From the NCBI GenBank assembly GCA_036873755.1, contig JAVTVY010037159.1:62001-126000 (forward strand): a stretch of DNA of 64,000 bases. The letters run 5' to 3'. Under the pieces are notes generated by a model. The model was not told the DNA's origin. It made no database searches and saw nothing but the letters and a program-made list of their open reading frames with translations. Shown here piece after piece: positions 1-10,864 of the stretch (positions within the stretch are counted from its first letter, which is position 1; every line of letters begins with the position of its first letter). The stretch comes from Hanleya hanleyi. Taxonomy: Eukaryota > Mollusca > Polyplacophora > Lepidopleurida > Hanleyidae. Both the position numbers and the translations under genes were made by a program.

Positions 1-364
1 CCCAAGGGTTATTCCAAGGACCAGTCCATATCTCTACCCCGCATTTATGGCGCCAAATAGGAGGGAGCGCGGCAACATTAGAAGATACCCCTACATCAAT
101 GCTCCTCAAACGTATATGTAGCTATGTAGGATCTTACTGATTTCAATTGAATTTGGTGTTCAGGGCGCCCAGGTCATAAATATTTAATAGTCTTATGACA
201 TCACAGCCGCATTTTCACTACTTTATTTGCAGTCGGGGAGGGGGGATAAGGTCATCGTCCCAGCTTTAACCCAAGGGTTATTCCAAGGACCAGTCCATAT
301 CTCTACCCCGCATTTATGGCGCCAAATAGGAGGGAGCGCGGCAACATTAGAAGATACCCCTACA
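1..364. repeat. 95-bp perfect direct repeat, 269-bp period
   Basis: Bases 1-95 and 270-364 are identical, with 174 bp between them; the match stops at base 96/365. The left copy begins at the window edge, so the repeat may be longer and could be the end of a larger element or tandem array. No reading frame or known family was recognised. The unit contains a GGCGCC site. Confidence 0.9.
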
Positions 365-515
365 GCATGGCGTCTGATTCAGCTGAGCCAGCCAAATATC
401 CCCTACCATTATGTTCCCTTCAAAGCACTATGACGATTTCTCGGGCTTGGTTGATACTCGCGTTACTGCAAGGCGGTTCGATCCTACAAGCGATATATCC
501 AAATATAAATATGTC

Positions 516-591
516 TGAGAGAGACAGAGACAGAGAGAGAGAATTAATGTTTAACGTCGCGTTCAGCAATATTTCAGCTATATAACGACGA
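516..591 (-). mobile_element. LINE/SINE-type 3' tail with (TCTC)n end
   Basis: Read on the minus strand, this stretch contains GCTGAAATATTGCTGAACG, then CGACGTTAAACATTAATT and an imperfect TCTC repeat. The same block occurs at 40198-40259 (minus) and, diverged, at 27580-27612 (plus). It lies directly downstream of the minus-strand LINE coding relic at 660-1091, so it may be that LINE's own 3' end rather than an independent SINE. No target duplication was found here. Confidence 0.6.
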
Positions 592-599
592 TCAAACAA

Positions 600-1091
600 A
601 ATTCTAAGTATTCCAGCAAAAACAAATCAACAAGCCAGCAATCCAGAAGTAATCAACACAACACGCCAAAAGCATGTACATACATTAAAACAAACCGATT
701 TCTCTCAAATAATCTAAAATACAGTCTTCTTTTATCCGACTATAAAGGTCTTCTAAAGTAGCTGCTTGATAAAAAGAATGTCTTAAAATCTATAGTCCAT
801 CAGAATATGTTCCACTGTGAGATCTTCGTGGCATGGAATACACCTTGGGGCTGGTCCTCCTTTTAGTAAATGTTCGTGAATTAATCGGGTATGCCCGATT
901 CTACATCGCCTGCTCATGGCTTGATCGAACCGTTTTTGGCTGCTCAGATGAGTATATCCTACAGTTTTTTTAGACTCATGAAGTTTGTTATTATCCACAG
1001 CATCCCATAAAAATTGAAACAACTTTCTCACATAAGCACAGATGGAAGGGTCTGAAATCGCTGTGATGTTTTGTGATACGTTCAGTCCCAT
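600..1091 (-). mobile_element. LINE ORF2 C-terminal relic (I/Jockey-like)
   Basis: The minus strand encodes the region downstream of RT/RNase H in I- or Jockey-type LINE ORF2 proteins. Visible blocks are RRCRIGHTRLIHEHLLKGG, then CIPCHEDLTVEHILMDY, a Cys-x2-Cys and L-T-V-E-H-I-L signature of that family. Beyond the frame end near 783, a frameshifted continuation resembling the last residues of the family can be followed to about 660. Only the C-terminal part survives and the frame is broken. The element runs toward lower coordinates and is followed by the TCTC-tailed segment at 516-591. It is a fossil, not a gene. Confidence 0.75.
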
Positions 1092-2527
1092 TCGTGTATC
1101 ATCAGTACACCATGAGGACTGTCATCCATACATCGTAACGAAGGTGTGATCTTTGGGTGCAAATTATTCTCGATGGTTGTTTCTCTCTGGGCATACATGA
1201 TTGTGTAATACCGTAGTAGATCCATTTCATGAATATTACCTCGGAATATCATCGTGATTGCCTTGCGATAAGATGATTATCCTCAGTGAATTAAAAAAAT
1301 CAGAAAACGATTACACAATCGATAAATAGGGCAACTAAATTGAATTATAAACAAAAGGCCGTTGCTTGAAAATATAATCTTTTAAAAAGGTACAAAGACG
1401 CCGAGGAATAGCACCGTTCACATACCTTCGTTGAAACTTTGCTCTAGCTTGTTGGCTGTATCAGAAGTGATCTCCCAACGATATTTGTTTGCAGCTGGTG
1501 TCCGAAACTGAACAAGTTCATATATAGAGCTCGCGTTGGAAAAAAAAGATGTTTAGTGAGCTGTCTGTTATGGTGTCATGCATCGCTGAAGTCTAATAGG
1601 CATGCAATCGACCAAACGCAACACTTTTATTATTCGTCGAGATGCAGACCACAATTGTTCTTTACTTTCATAACAAAAGCCTTAGGCGACTTCGTGCACG
1701 GTACAACAAGTAGGACTACTGAGACTATTCATAATGAGTTGTTATCGTCTGCCTCAAGATCCTCCTTGGTACATCCTGATGATGAGTGCAATGAAAGCGT
1801 AAAAACAAACAATAAAACATGATGCAAAAGCCTCAAAGTTCGACTTTTCTATAGGCTCCGAGCCGGTGCACTTGACACCACTTGAACCCGGACACATAGA
1901 AAACACCGATATACAGACTCACAAGTATGTCTGTGTGAATAATTCCCCCAAGTGATCAGTGTATCCGTTTCACCCCATACCTGTATAATTCACCATTGTA
2001 TCGTCTTATGCAATTCCAACACCACATAAACAAACAGTTGAAGTATTCTTAGGTCATATAATTAATTTAGCATTAATCACCAGCTGGATTTCAGTATGAA
2101 AGAATTGACTGAAATAATTGTTGAGAATTCGTCGGGCTATTTTGCATGAAGTATATTAACATGTGTCACTTGTATTGACAGAAATATATTTTATCATATA
2201 CAACTTGTCGTCATAAAGCTTGAGTGGAAGCGAGGAGATTCTGGAAGAAATTTAAATTTGATTTGGATATAGTGTATTTTATGTGGTATGTAGTGTTCAT
2301 TCATACATATGAGTAATAAAATATATCATACCAATGTTTCATCTTACAAGTGTCATCTTCAAACAGAAGACCTATTGTATACAGCCACTGCCCTCTCCCA
2401 ATCATAATAACAGATTGATTCAGAGCTCAGGGACTATCTCGCTATTCCTGACCATCGAGTTCTTTTAACGCGTTCACGTCTTTTCTCCGTCTAGGGTCGA
2501 GCAGAATTGGAGGCAGGTCCAAAAACG
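1092..2527. other. no recognised feature
   Basis: No family, long ATG-started frame or obvious repeat was recognised. Short open frames (for example 1556-1822) lack similarity to anything I know. Confidence 0.5.
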
Positions 2528-2890
2528 TTGCAACTTTGCAACAACATTGTTGCAACAACGTCACAAACATTGTTACAGAAACTTATAAAACTGGGCTATA
2601 CCACCGGGCGCCTCCACTCAAAGTTTCTCAAATTTGGCGATACATATCGCATGCTGATAGCAAAATACCAGCGTACCGTGCAAGATTTATTGCGTTACGT
2701 TTCGTAACTTGTGTCTAATTCCGCTTAACCCGGGGCTAGAGGCCGTATGAACCCATGTACTTCAAGATCCTCATGGTGCTCATATGAACAGTTACAATCA
2801 AAGCGTGACTGAGATACATCATTCTCTAGTTGACGACTTTACAACGAATATTATGGATTAAGTATACTGATCAGCGATACGGATTTGATC
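2528..2890 (+). mobile_element. Family C: PLE-type RT 3' end, copy 1
   Basis: The first 180 bp encode the RT C-terminus: LLQKLIKLGY, then HSKFLKFGDTYRMLIAKY and DLLRYVS followed by a TAA at 2705-2707. The next 180 bp match the family C 3' untranslated region, including the core CTAATTCCGCTTAACCCGG and the GACTGAGATACATCATTCTC block. The copy breaks off near 2890 inside the UTR, about 270 bp short of the usual terminus. The coding tail agrees with copies at 17.2 kb and 34.2 kb at the protein level. Confidence 0.8.
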
Positions 2891-3124
2891 TAAACGTTAA
2901 ACCCGATTGGTTGCACTCTAAAATAATACATGAAGTGATATATTAACGACATAATTTGATAAAACCCTGAACGAAGGGATATGACGGTATGGCCTTAGTG
3001 AATACGTTTAATGTAATATACCTGTGATCATACTTGAAATTGACGTTTGTAGCAACCGTTAATGACACAGTTGTCGCAATTGTGTCCTTAACGATTGCTG
3101 GGATGTGTCTCCCAACGTTTTCGC

Positions 3125-3152
3125 GACTTGTTATGTATTAACATAACAAGTC
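3125..3152. repeat. 12-bp perfect inverted repeat
   Basis: GACTTGTTATGT (3125-3136) and its exact complement (3141-3152) are separated by ATTA. It would form a short hairpin. Its role is unknown; it lies just outside the SINE at 3202. Confidence 0.85.
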
Positions 3153-3201
3153 ACCAAAAATTTAGAAGCCTCTCGATGCATAAACGCATTGACCTGGTGG
3201 G

Positions 3202-3404
3202 GGAAATTTGGCTTAATATCACACTCAACGTTTTTTTCAATCCTATCGTGACAGTCAGTTTGGTCGGCGTACCCGGAGAGAACCACCGCCCGTCGGCAAG
3301 TATCTGACAAACTACCACACATGGACCAGCTGGGCTCGAACCAGTGCCGATTCAGCGGTCACCAGCGAAGCGCCTTAGACCACTCGGCCACCTAGAGCCC
3401 TTTC
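3202..3404 (-). mobile_element. tRNA-derived SINE with 10-bp target duplication
   Basis: Read on the minus strand the element starts near 3400 with a tRNA-like head: GGGCTCTAGGTGGCCGAGTG, an anticodon-arm region, a long variable-arm-like segment and a TTCGAGC T-loop around 3330, which carry the A- and B-box type promoter of a class II (Leu/Ser-like) tRNA. The acceptor halves do not pair, so it is not a functional tRNA gene. The body follows with CGGGCGGTGGTTCTCTCCGG and CGTTGAGTGTGATATTAAGC, resembling the central and 3' blocks of bivalve Meta-type SINEs. ACCTGGTGGG occurs exactly on both sides (3192-3201 and 3405-3414), consistent with a target-site duplication. Confidence 0.85.
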
Positions 3405-3414
3405 ACCTGGTGGG

Positions 3415-4017
3415 ACATCACCTGTTAAAGTCTTATTGGAATTCCACAATGCTGCACAGCTTGCCGCCAATAACAGATTAACAGTGTTATCGAATGTCAT
3501 TCATCTTGTAAAGAGCGAGTCTTCTTCCATCATGTTTTCTCCAAAGTGACCCAAATCAACCTAAGATTCCCCCGAAGTGCTGAATAATAACAGCTTATAC
3601 AATGGCTAAATCCTGTCTGATGTCTGCTTCAAAAGGCGAACCTGAATTTTGACATACAGGTTATCATGAAGTAAATAGCCCTCTATCTCGAGACAGGATA
3701 AGTACCCAAATCACAACCCCAACATACAACTTGGCTGAATTCGTACGAGTAGTAACTCCATACCATAACTAATCCCGGATTATTGGTGATCGCCTGCACG
3801 AATGGGTTCACAGCGTGGATCCCGCAAATATTGGAAAGAAACAATTGTCATGGACGCGGCCATCGTTTAGCAATTCTGCACAGAATGCTATCCGGAGAAG
3901 GACTGAGAGAAATATAAACAGAACGTTAACATTGTAACATTTTCAAATATCAATTACGAATGTATTACCTGTTGTCACAAACTGCTGGTAGGGAGTTCAG
4001 GTCAGATGACTTGAATG
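3415..4017. other. no recognised feature
   Basis: Apparently unique sequence. No family or credible frame seen. Confidence 0.5.
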
Positions 4018-4493
4018 GTCATATGGTTGCTTTTTAGTCGCCAAACTTCATCAATTTTTCCCACCTCTTGCATATCGCTCCGATTTATTACCCGTATATG
4101 GCAGGATTCTGCTGGTGGACTGTCAGTCTCCGAGGCCCGCCCTCTGTACATGTCTCTCGACAAATATATGTAGGTTTATAGTTTTGGTGGCAAATTTAAG
4201 CCGCGCGACGTCGAACATTACAGGTTAGTTTTCCTGGGTATTCTTGCATTTAACATGTTTACCCCCTTATTCCGCTTAAGCCGGTGCTAGGGGCCGTGTG
4301 GATACTTCATAGTCTCCGCATGAACAGCTGAAATAAAGGCGCGGCTGTGGCTAAGGCTACTAAGGCTACGTCCGAGAATCCACCTAATTCTCGAGTCTGA
4401 ATGTTAGGTACTTTCGTGTAGGTCATATGGTTGCTTTTTAGTCGCCAGATGTCTCCAATTGTCCCCACCTCTTGCCTATCTCGTCAATTGATT
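4018..4493 (+). mobile_element. Family D repeat, two partial units in tandem
   Basis: The block GTCATATGGTTGCTTTTTAG occurs twice (about 4019 and 4423). Order: mid block with the CACCTCTTGCATATCGCTCC word, CCCGTATATGGCAGG block, TTACAGGTTAGTTTTCCTGG block, the shared core starting near 4268 (ATTCCGCTTAAGCCGGTGCT), then the mid block again. This is the arrangement expected of head-to-tail units. The core is homologous to the 3' UTR core of family C. The antisense of 4087-4149 has an open frame reading YRGRAS and PPAESCHIRV. Confidence 0.75.
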
Positions 4494-6054
4494 CGCTGTT
4501 TTTGCGAAAATTTGTTCCTTACGAACACTTTCCCGACTTCCAGCTGCATTATTTTGAGCTTTTTGAAAACTATGAGCTAAAATTTCGTACGATATATGCC
4601 AAATTACTAATTATTCACTGTGTAAATTCGCCTGGGAATCTTCAATAATTTTTTTTGTGTTATCGGGGATAATCCGTCGACTGGTAAGTTCGTGACACGC
4701 TTCAAGAATTGTGGGCCGTTTTCATGTGACTTTCCCGTGAGGGTATGATGGCACTGTCGTCAAAATTAGGACCCACTCAGAGTGCATAAGGGTTCTTTCG
4801 GAACAGTTCATTCGTAAATTAACGGTCACACGTGGACTTGGTAGCTTGACATGCCTTCTTTATGATAATCAAGAATCATTTGGATTTGCTTCTATAAATT
4901 TTGTTTGCAGACAAATTAAAATATAGATCTACTTGAAATACAGAATATTTGTAAAGTGTTATCGAGTTTTCTAAACTGGATAAAGGCAGTCTTGTTTTCA
5001 CTTATGTTTATTTGTTGATGACAACATCATCAACATACCTGAAATACAGTTAAAGAGTCTCTCCTGTATTTCCAATTAAATGAAAAAGTAACAACATAGA
5101 AGAATTGATATAATGTTGAAAAATATAACCATTTGAAACTATTTTTTATTGTCTACTTATTCCCTTTTTGTGTTTTTTTTAGTTTAAAAGCAACAAGAAG
5201 AACAAAAGACTGGCAATACAGTTAAAGTATTTTTGAGTGCTTAGAAATTAATTTATTTCAAAATTAAGGTAAATACTGCAGCCATCTAAACCTCCGCAAT
5301 ATGTTTTTCCTTTGCATCTTTTATGTAATTCTTGGAAGCCTGAAATCCTTGAAACTGTTTTATATGAATGAATAATTCAATTAAGTCAAATACAAGTTAA
5401 ATATGGTGTTTTGTCAATGATGCCTGGATGTGCAGAAACAAGCTTAACAATACGAAATATGTAAGATCGGATGACTTCATTACAGGTTTCTGAGATTGGC
5501 TATACATATCGCACACTCTCTATCACAGATTAAACGGAGACCATGGCGACGTCAGTAAATACGGATTTTTGTTTTGCTTTTTCTAACCGATTTATCGATT
5601 ATTTTCTTCATGCAATTTTCGCCCTAGAACCTCATGATACATTACAAAATAAATATCTGATGAGAAACAAAATAGTTGTGTATACTTTTACATAAACAGG
5701 AGAACATTAGAATGAGTAAAATCACAACCGCAGTGACACCCTCCTGATCGCCACTTCAATTTACCCGTGGGGTAAATAGGCACAAATGATCCAATATTAA
5801 CTATCAAGTCACAAGTTTTAACTCTCAATTATTCTTCCACTCTGGAGACTAGAGAATAGTTCATGCGGGTGGAAATCCCTCTCTCCCAACCCAGGTCGAA
5901 TACGGTTAATAATTCATGTTTCAAATGTATATATTTTCCGAAGAAACAGTCGGGGCTTGGCTAAAATTTCATTGTCTTCACGGAAATACCATCTCGAATT
6001 GAGACTATATAAAACTCACACGAGCTACGATATCCGCTGTCGTTCAAACAGATC
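4494..6054. other. no recognised feature, AT-rich
   Basis: AT-rich, mostly stop-dense in all frames. No repeat family recognised. It may be old decayed repeat or intron. Confidence 0.5.
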
Positions 6055-6335
6055 TATCGGAGCGATATGCAAGAGATGGGAAAAATGGACGACGTCTGGT
6101 GACTAAAAAGCAACCATATGACACTACAGGAAAGCATCCCTCGACACCTAACATTGACCCGAGAATACGGTGGATTCCCGGACGTAGCCTGAGTATCTCA
6201 GCCGCGCTTTTTTGCAGCTGTTCATGTGAAGACTATGAAGAATCCACACGGCTTCTAGCACTGGCTTATGCGGAATTAGATACGCTAATAGCTGAGCCGA
6301 GATCATCAGCAAACAAACCACCACAGACAGATAGA
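6055..6335 (-). mobile_element. Family D repeat, single unit
   Basis: Reverse-oriented D unit: the GGAGCGATATGCAAGAGATG word, CTAAAAAGCAACCATATGAC, the CGAGAATACGGTGGATTC block, then the core in reverse ending GCGGAATTAGATAC near 6281. Most of the core and mid block are present; the CCCGTATATGG block is missing. A 100-codon frame over it is broken relative to other D copies. Confidence 0.75.
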
Positions 6336-7439
6336 GAGAATGCATTGCGATTTCACTTGCCCATTAACTGGGAAAATTACGAAACAGATTATGTTCATTG
6401 ATTTAACCTTGTAAAGGGGATTAGAACTTCATTATATACAAAGCATAATTTAAGCTGTTATGTAGTGTTTGTTAACCTGGTATTTCAATTTCAATGTTTG
6501 TTCCTGATAACCGGTTGTCTCACTTCTATTTCTCCCATGTTAAATTGACATTTAGGGTGTCTCTTTACAAAATAGAGTAAGTTTATCCAAGTCACACGGA
6601 CTCTTGACGCTCATGTGGGGAGTTATTTCCCCCCTTTCAATGTTAAATGAATGGACACTTCTTTTTCTTGAATTTCACAATTAGTGAGCAAGAGTGAAGG
6701 TGGAAACTTTACCAATAAAGTACTTTGCGGATAAAAATTAAATTGACCTCATAAATTGGCAACGAAAGGGCCATTCCCGAGACTTGGCCCATGACCTATT
6801 AGTGGGAATACATGAGTTATTCATAGCGCCAGTGTCATATGTATATATTTTCATATACATCGAAGCTAACTCCAATTGAACTAGTTACAGTTTTATCCTG
6901 AAAATAGCTTCGAGGTGCATCAATGTTAATTGATCTGATACCAAGGATTTCGTTGTGTTCTGTACAACATTGAAAGCTGTTTGCAGCCCTATTGTTGTAA
7001 GAAACTATATTGTTTAGAATTCCTATTTTCTGTAGCGCTCATGTGTATTGATATACATGTATATAAGTTTGGATTTTGATCGGATATTCCAGTTTCGGGT
7101 GATATTAGGAATGCTCGTAACTAATTCATATTTATTTGTAATTTCCTGATTTCTACAATATTATGTGCGTTTAATATATCCACACATCTCCAAAAAATAC
7201 AAGCTCGTTAAAGTGAAGAGCGAAATTAGTCGCACCATCTGCTATATACTACATGCTAGAACAGAATGTGAATGTTTGGTAGGAACAACTGCAGTTTGTG
7301 GTAAACTTGGAAATTTGAGCTCACTGCAGTTTGATACATTCAACTCATATATACCTGCCCTGTTAGTGCGATCTCTACTCGAATAGGGCTAAATGGAAGG
7401 GAGTCTAATGTGGTGATACGTGGTAAATAACTACGGTGT
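6336..7439. other. no recognised feature
   Basis: No known family or gene seen. Short AT-rich palindromic stretches such as near 6837-6862 are present. Confidence 0.5.
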
Positions 7440-8065
7440 GACACAACTGAGGCAATTTGTTCTCAGCCTGATGAATCGCGGCTGCGATACTACATCCGAG
7501 AGTCCACCGTATTCTCGGGTTTGAATGTGAGGTGTTGGGGAAAGCCTTGCTGTGGAGTCATATGGCTGCTTTTTAGTCGCCAGACGTCGACAATGTTTTC
7601 TATCTCTTGCATATCGCTCCAATTTATCACCTGTATATGGCAGGATACTGCTGGTGTATGCTCAGTGGCGGGCTATACGCCATACCAAATATCTTTTGTT
7701 TATTGCAATGCTGGTGGACTGTTAGTTCCCATCGGGCCGCACAACATCGGGCATTTCAGGTTAGTTTTTCTGGGTATTCTTGTGCTTACCAGGTTTACCC
7801 TACGCTGAGACTTTCACTTCATCAGACCTCAATGCTTGTTAATTAGCATTAGATGAGCTATTTGTCTGAGCTGATCTGATATCACAGCACCCGAGCTATT
7901 GTATCTAATTTCGCTTAAGCCAGAGCTAGGAGCGGTGTGGATACTTCAGTCTCCACATGAACAGCTGCAATAAACCGCGGCTGAGAAACTAAGGCTACGT
8001 CCGAGAATCCATCGTATTCTCGGGTCGGAATGTGAGGTACCTAAGGAACCTTTCCTGTGGAGTCG
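7440..8065 (+). mobile_element. Family D repeat, two units in tandem
   Basis: The TCGTATTCTCGG-type block occurs near 7507 and again near 8011, so two D units are joined head to tail. Between them are the mid block with GCTTTTTAGTCGCCAGACGT, a damaged CCTGTATATGGCAGG block, the GGTTAGTTTTTCTGGGTATT block, a CAGACCTCAATGCTTGTTAA block and the core from about 7898. The second unit stops near 8065, where a reverse family E unit begins. Confidence 0.75.
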
Positions 8066-8077
8066 GCTGCCGGCCGT

Positions 8078-8395
8078 CTGTACATTACAACACATATAAG
8101 GGAAGTGGGAAGAGGTACCGACATACTGACAGAGTCATATGACTTCACAGTATAGTTTTAGGGTTAACCAATTCTAAGATGAGCACATGCCAAGTATCTA
8201 ACGATTCGTGATATGTGTTGTATCTCAGGTACGCTTTTATTGTACCTGTTCATGTGGCAACTTGGATGATATGACCACACGGCCCCTAGCACCGGCATAA
8301 GCGGTATTAGATACAAATCTAGAGAGCTATGATGGAAATGCTCTGACAACTCGTATATTGGTAATTGGAGAGTTGTTTCGCTGTGACAACTAGTC
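8078..8395 (-). mobile_element. Family E repeat, nearly complete unit
   Basis: On the plus strand it begins at the sharp E terminus ATTACAACACATATAAGGG and runs through CGACATACTGACAGAGTCAT, CTAACGATTCGTGATATGTG, then the reverse core (CACACGGCCCCTAGCACCGG) to TTAGATACAAATCTAGAGAG and the GACAACTCGTATATTGG block. Read on the minus strand, the core region is open (LYLIPLMPVLGAVW, then HMNRYNKSVPEIQHISR). Confidence 0.8.
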
Positions 8396-8398
8396 ATT

Positions 8399-8565
8399 CG
8401 AGCAAATACATGTAGGTTTATTATTTTGGCGAGAAATTTAGGTCGCACGATGTCGGGAATTACATGTTAGTTTTTCTGGGCCCCACCAGACGTTCTCAAT
8501 GCTCATCAATTAACATGAGCTGAGTTATTTGTCTGAGCCGGTGCAAGGGGCCGTGTGGATATGGT
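8399..8565 (+). mobile_element. Family D fragment
   Basis: Contains the D blocks AAATACATGTAGGTTTAT, TTAGTTTTTCTGGG, the CAGACGTTCTCAATGCTCAT word and the start of the core (GCCGGTGCAAGGGGCCGTGT), where it stops. Most of the D unit between is deleted. Confidence 0.65.
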
Positions 8566-8631
8566 CAGTAGCCTTTGCCGTAAGATTTTGACCTGAATTG
8601 GAATTTTTAATGGTTTCGTCAATTCTTTATC

Positions 8632-8668
8632 CCAGTGACCTTGACCTTTGACCATTCGACCTCAGTAG
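8632..8668. repeat. GACCTTGACCTTTGACC dispersed repeat word
   Basis: CCAGTGACCTTGACCTTTGA is followed by CCATTCGACCTC. This phrase is abundant in mollusc genomes. On the minus strand it contains direct AGGTCA-like half-sites in DR1 and DR0 spacing, the kind of sequence nuclear receptors bind, so it could act as a binding site. That activity is inference only. Confidence 0.5.
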
Positions 8669-9888
8669 GTTTCTTGTTTGCCAAACACGTGACGTATTCC
8701 TGAGGTTTGATTCAGTCAACATCATTGAAACTGGAGTAATAGCAATAATTATTTTTTAATCATTTAATAATTTTCTGTTGGGTGGTGGGGGCGTCGTTTT
8801 ACCTATTTGACAAGTTCCGTACCTGGTATATCTTCCATCAGAGGTGTATCCACTGAAATAAAAAGGTGAAATTCGATTATATTGACATTTGACCTACTGA
8901 CTCTAATATTGACAAGCCACATCTGCGCGACCACATAGTTATCCAATAATTAATTGTTAAAAAGTTAATGAATTAAATAACGAAATTCGGGAGGAGACGG
9001 AGAAGAGAGAGAACGTGAATTACATAGAGATAACTGACACAAAATAAAAGAAATATACATGTATTCCATGCTATATAAGGCCTATGTAATTCTGATAAAA
9101 ACTTCAGAATAATACATGTTTTATCTGTAGTGACCTAGAAGAATCTGTGGTGTTTAGTTTGAAAGGTTTTAAAGTTGACTTCCAGATAGTTAGCAGCAAG
9201 CACAAAACATAGAGAAGGTGTTGGGAATCTCCACATTTCGACGTCACGGATGAATGTATGGACGTACAGGGGCAAAGTGAGACACGCTGTGCAACCCGTT
9301 TTCCTCAATTCACACTTCATGGATCTAATCATTTTTCTTATCCCTGACCATGTTAAATAACATGACTACATTAAAAGAAATCTAGTTTACTGAAACCAGA
9401 CCGATATAATTTCCGAATACTGTGTTCAATCACTATACGTCAGTGATGGCCTAGACTGCATGAAAACTCGGTGTCGACCAGTCCCAATTTGACTGACACA
9501 AGACCGAACATGTGTCAGATTGTTATTACTTGCGGCTTGACGATAAACTAAAATTTTCTCGCCGTACAAATGCCAGTGCACGTTAATTACTAGAAATATT
9601 TACCTGAAATGTACTGATGATATTTCGGACTCACCGGTGTTTAGCTAGCATCACTTAATCTGAATAACAATCAATCGTAGAGCTATCTTGCCCAATATAA
9701 TCTGATATATTCAAGCTGAATCAGTACATCAGATCTTTTTCACGTTCAGATGATCCCTCTTATCAATATCACATAGACAATATGCAATCCTCATCCTTTT
9801 CACGCTTAACAACAGAACTGCATACACTTCATTTTCCACAGTGTAGAAATATCACCGAACTTTTATTTTCCATCTGTCAAGCTACATT
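8669..9888. other. no recognised feature
   Basis: No recognised gene or repeat. A short frame at 9135-9332 (minus) has no recognisable similarity. Confidence 0.45.
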
Positions 9889-10090
9889 TTGCCAGAACAC
9901 CCATCTGCCATGTACCACAGGAATGAACAACTATATATGGCAACAAGTCTTTCAGATATCAGGCCATGCAGATCTGGAATAGTCTGCCAAACTGCAGGAA
10001 GGTTGAGAACTTCAATGACTTCTGCAGACTACTTAAGAGCTGATGTGGCCCTAGCTGCAAATGTGCCACGTGTAGGAGTTATGTTCCTTA
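9889..10090 (+). mobile_element. LINE ORF2 C-terminal fragment (CR1/Jockey group)
   Basis: One frame reads FRYQAMQIWNSLPNCRK, then ENFNDFCRLLKS, a stop, and CGPSCKCATCRSYV. Blocks of the form WNSLP...F..F...LK followed by G-P-x-C-x-C-x2-C are typical of the extreme C-terminus of CR1/Jockey-type LINE proteins. One in-frame TGA sits at the position of a usual Trp. Only the last 60 or so codons survive. Confidence 0.6.
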
Positions 10091-10159
10091 GTTACGTGTA
10101 CTCAAGTGCTTACCGTTTCCAATCTCGTTCTTAAATGTACTATCATTAAATGTGTAGTT

Positions 10160-10262
10160 GTGTTTAGTGTCTATACTATTAAAGCCGTAATTTTCTGTCT
10201 GTCCATCCGTTTGTCTGTCTGTATTTTTATAACTCGATAACCACGCGATGTACAGATACAAT
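10160..10262. repeat. TCTGTCTGTCC-rich dispersed repeat
   Basis: A TCTGTCTGTCCATCCG tract followed by ATAACTCGATAACCACGCG. It resembles the dispersed repeat at 63785-64000, where the same tetranucleotides precede a GAGAACTACTGGATGG phrase. Confidence 0.4.
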
Positions 10263-10503
10263 ATATACACTCAGTTCCAAAGATATTGATGAGGAGAGTG
10301 GCATGTACTTATTTTGGACTGGAACCCAGGTGTGGGGGATGGTCACGTCCATATTGCGTTTTTCTACCTTATAATCGTATAATCAACAGGCGCGATAAAG
10401 GGCATCAAATCCAATACAGAATCTGGGGTTATACATATATTCAGAGGCAGGATTTGTACTACAAGCATCATGCTTGGGGAACTAACATTTATATGTTATA
10501 CCG

Positions 10504-10760
10504 GTAATAAATTGGAAGAGGTGGGAAAAATTGTCGCCATCTGGCGACTGAAAAGCAACCATATGACGCCACAGGAATGCTTACCTAGGCACCTCACACT
10601 CAGACCGAGAATACGATGGATTCTCGGACGTAGTCTTAGTGTCTACGTTATATGTTAACGTCAGTCGCTCTTTCATTGCAGCTGAGAGTATGAAGTATCC
10701 ACACGGCCCCTAGCACAGACTTATGCGGAATTAGATAAGATAGCTCAGGAGCTGTGACGA
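10504..10760 (-). mobile_element. Family D repeat, single unit
   Basis: Reverse D unit: GGAAGAGGTGGGAAAAATTG, CTGAAAAGCAACCATATGAC, GAGAATACGATGGATTCTCG, and the reverse core ending CTTATGCGGAATTAGATA. The translation on the minus strand (SYLIPHKSVLGAVWILHTL) matches the frame seen in the 6.1-kb copy and in family E. Confidence 0.75.
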
Positions 10761-10864
10761 TTTTTCCTAATATCTCGGCATATACCCCATTGGATACGTA
10801 ATACAAATATTCACACAAGTTACCGAACAGATCATTCATTGATTAGTATATCTCTAAAATTTGA

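Noticed and set aside
270..364. The 95-bp repeats as LTRs of a tiny retroelement
   Set aside because: The 174-bp interior has no primer-binding site, polypurine tract or coding capacity.
3319..3400. Class II tRNA gene on the minus strand
   Set aside because: The acceptor halves do not pair and the sequence runs directly into a SINE body with target duplications.
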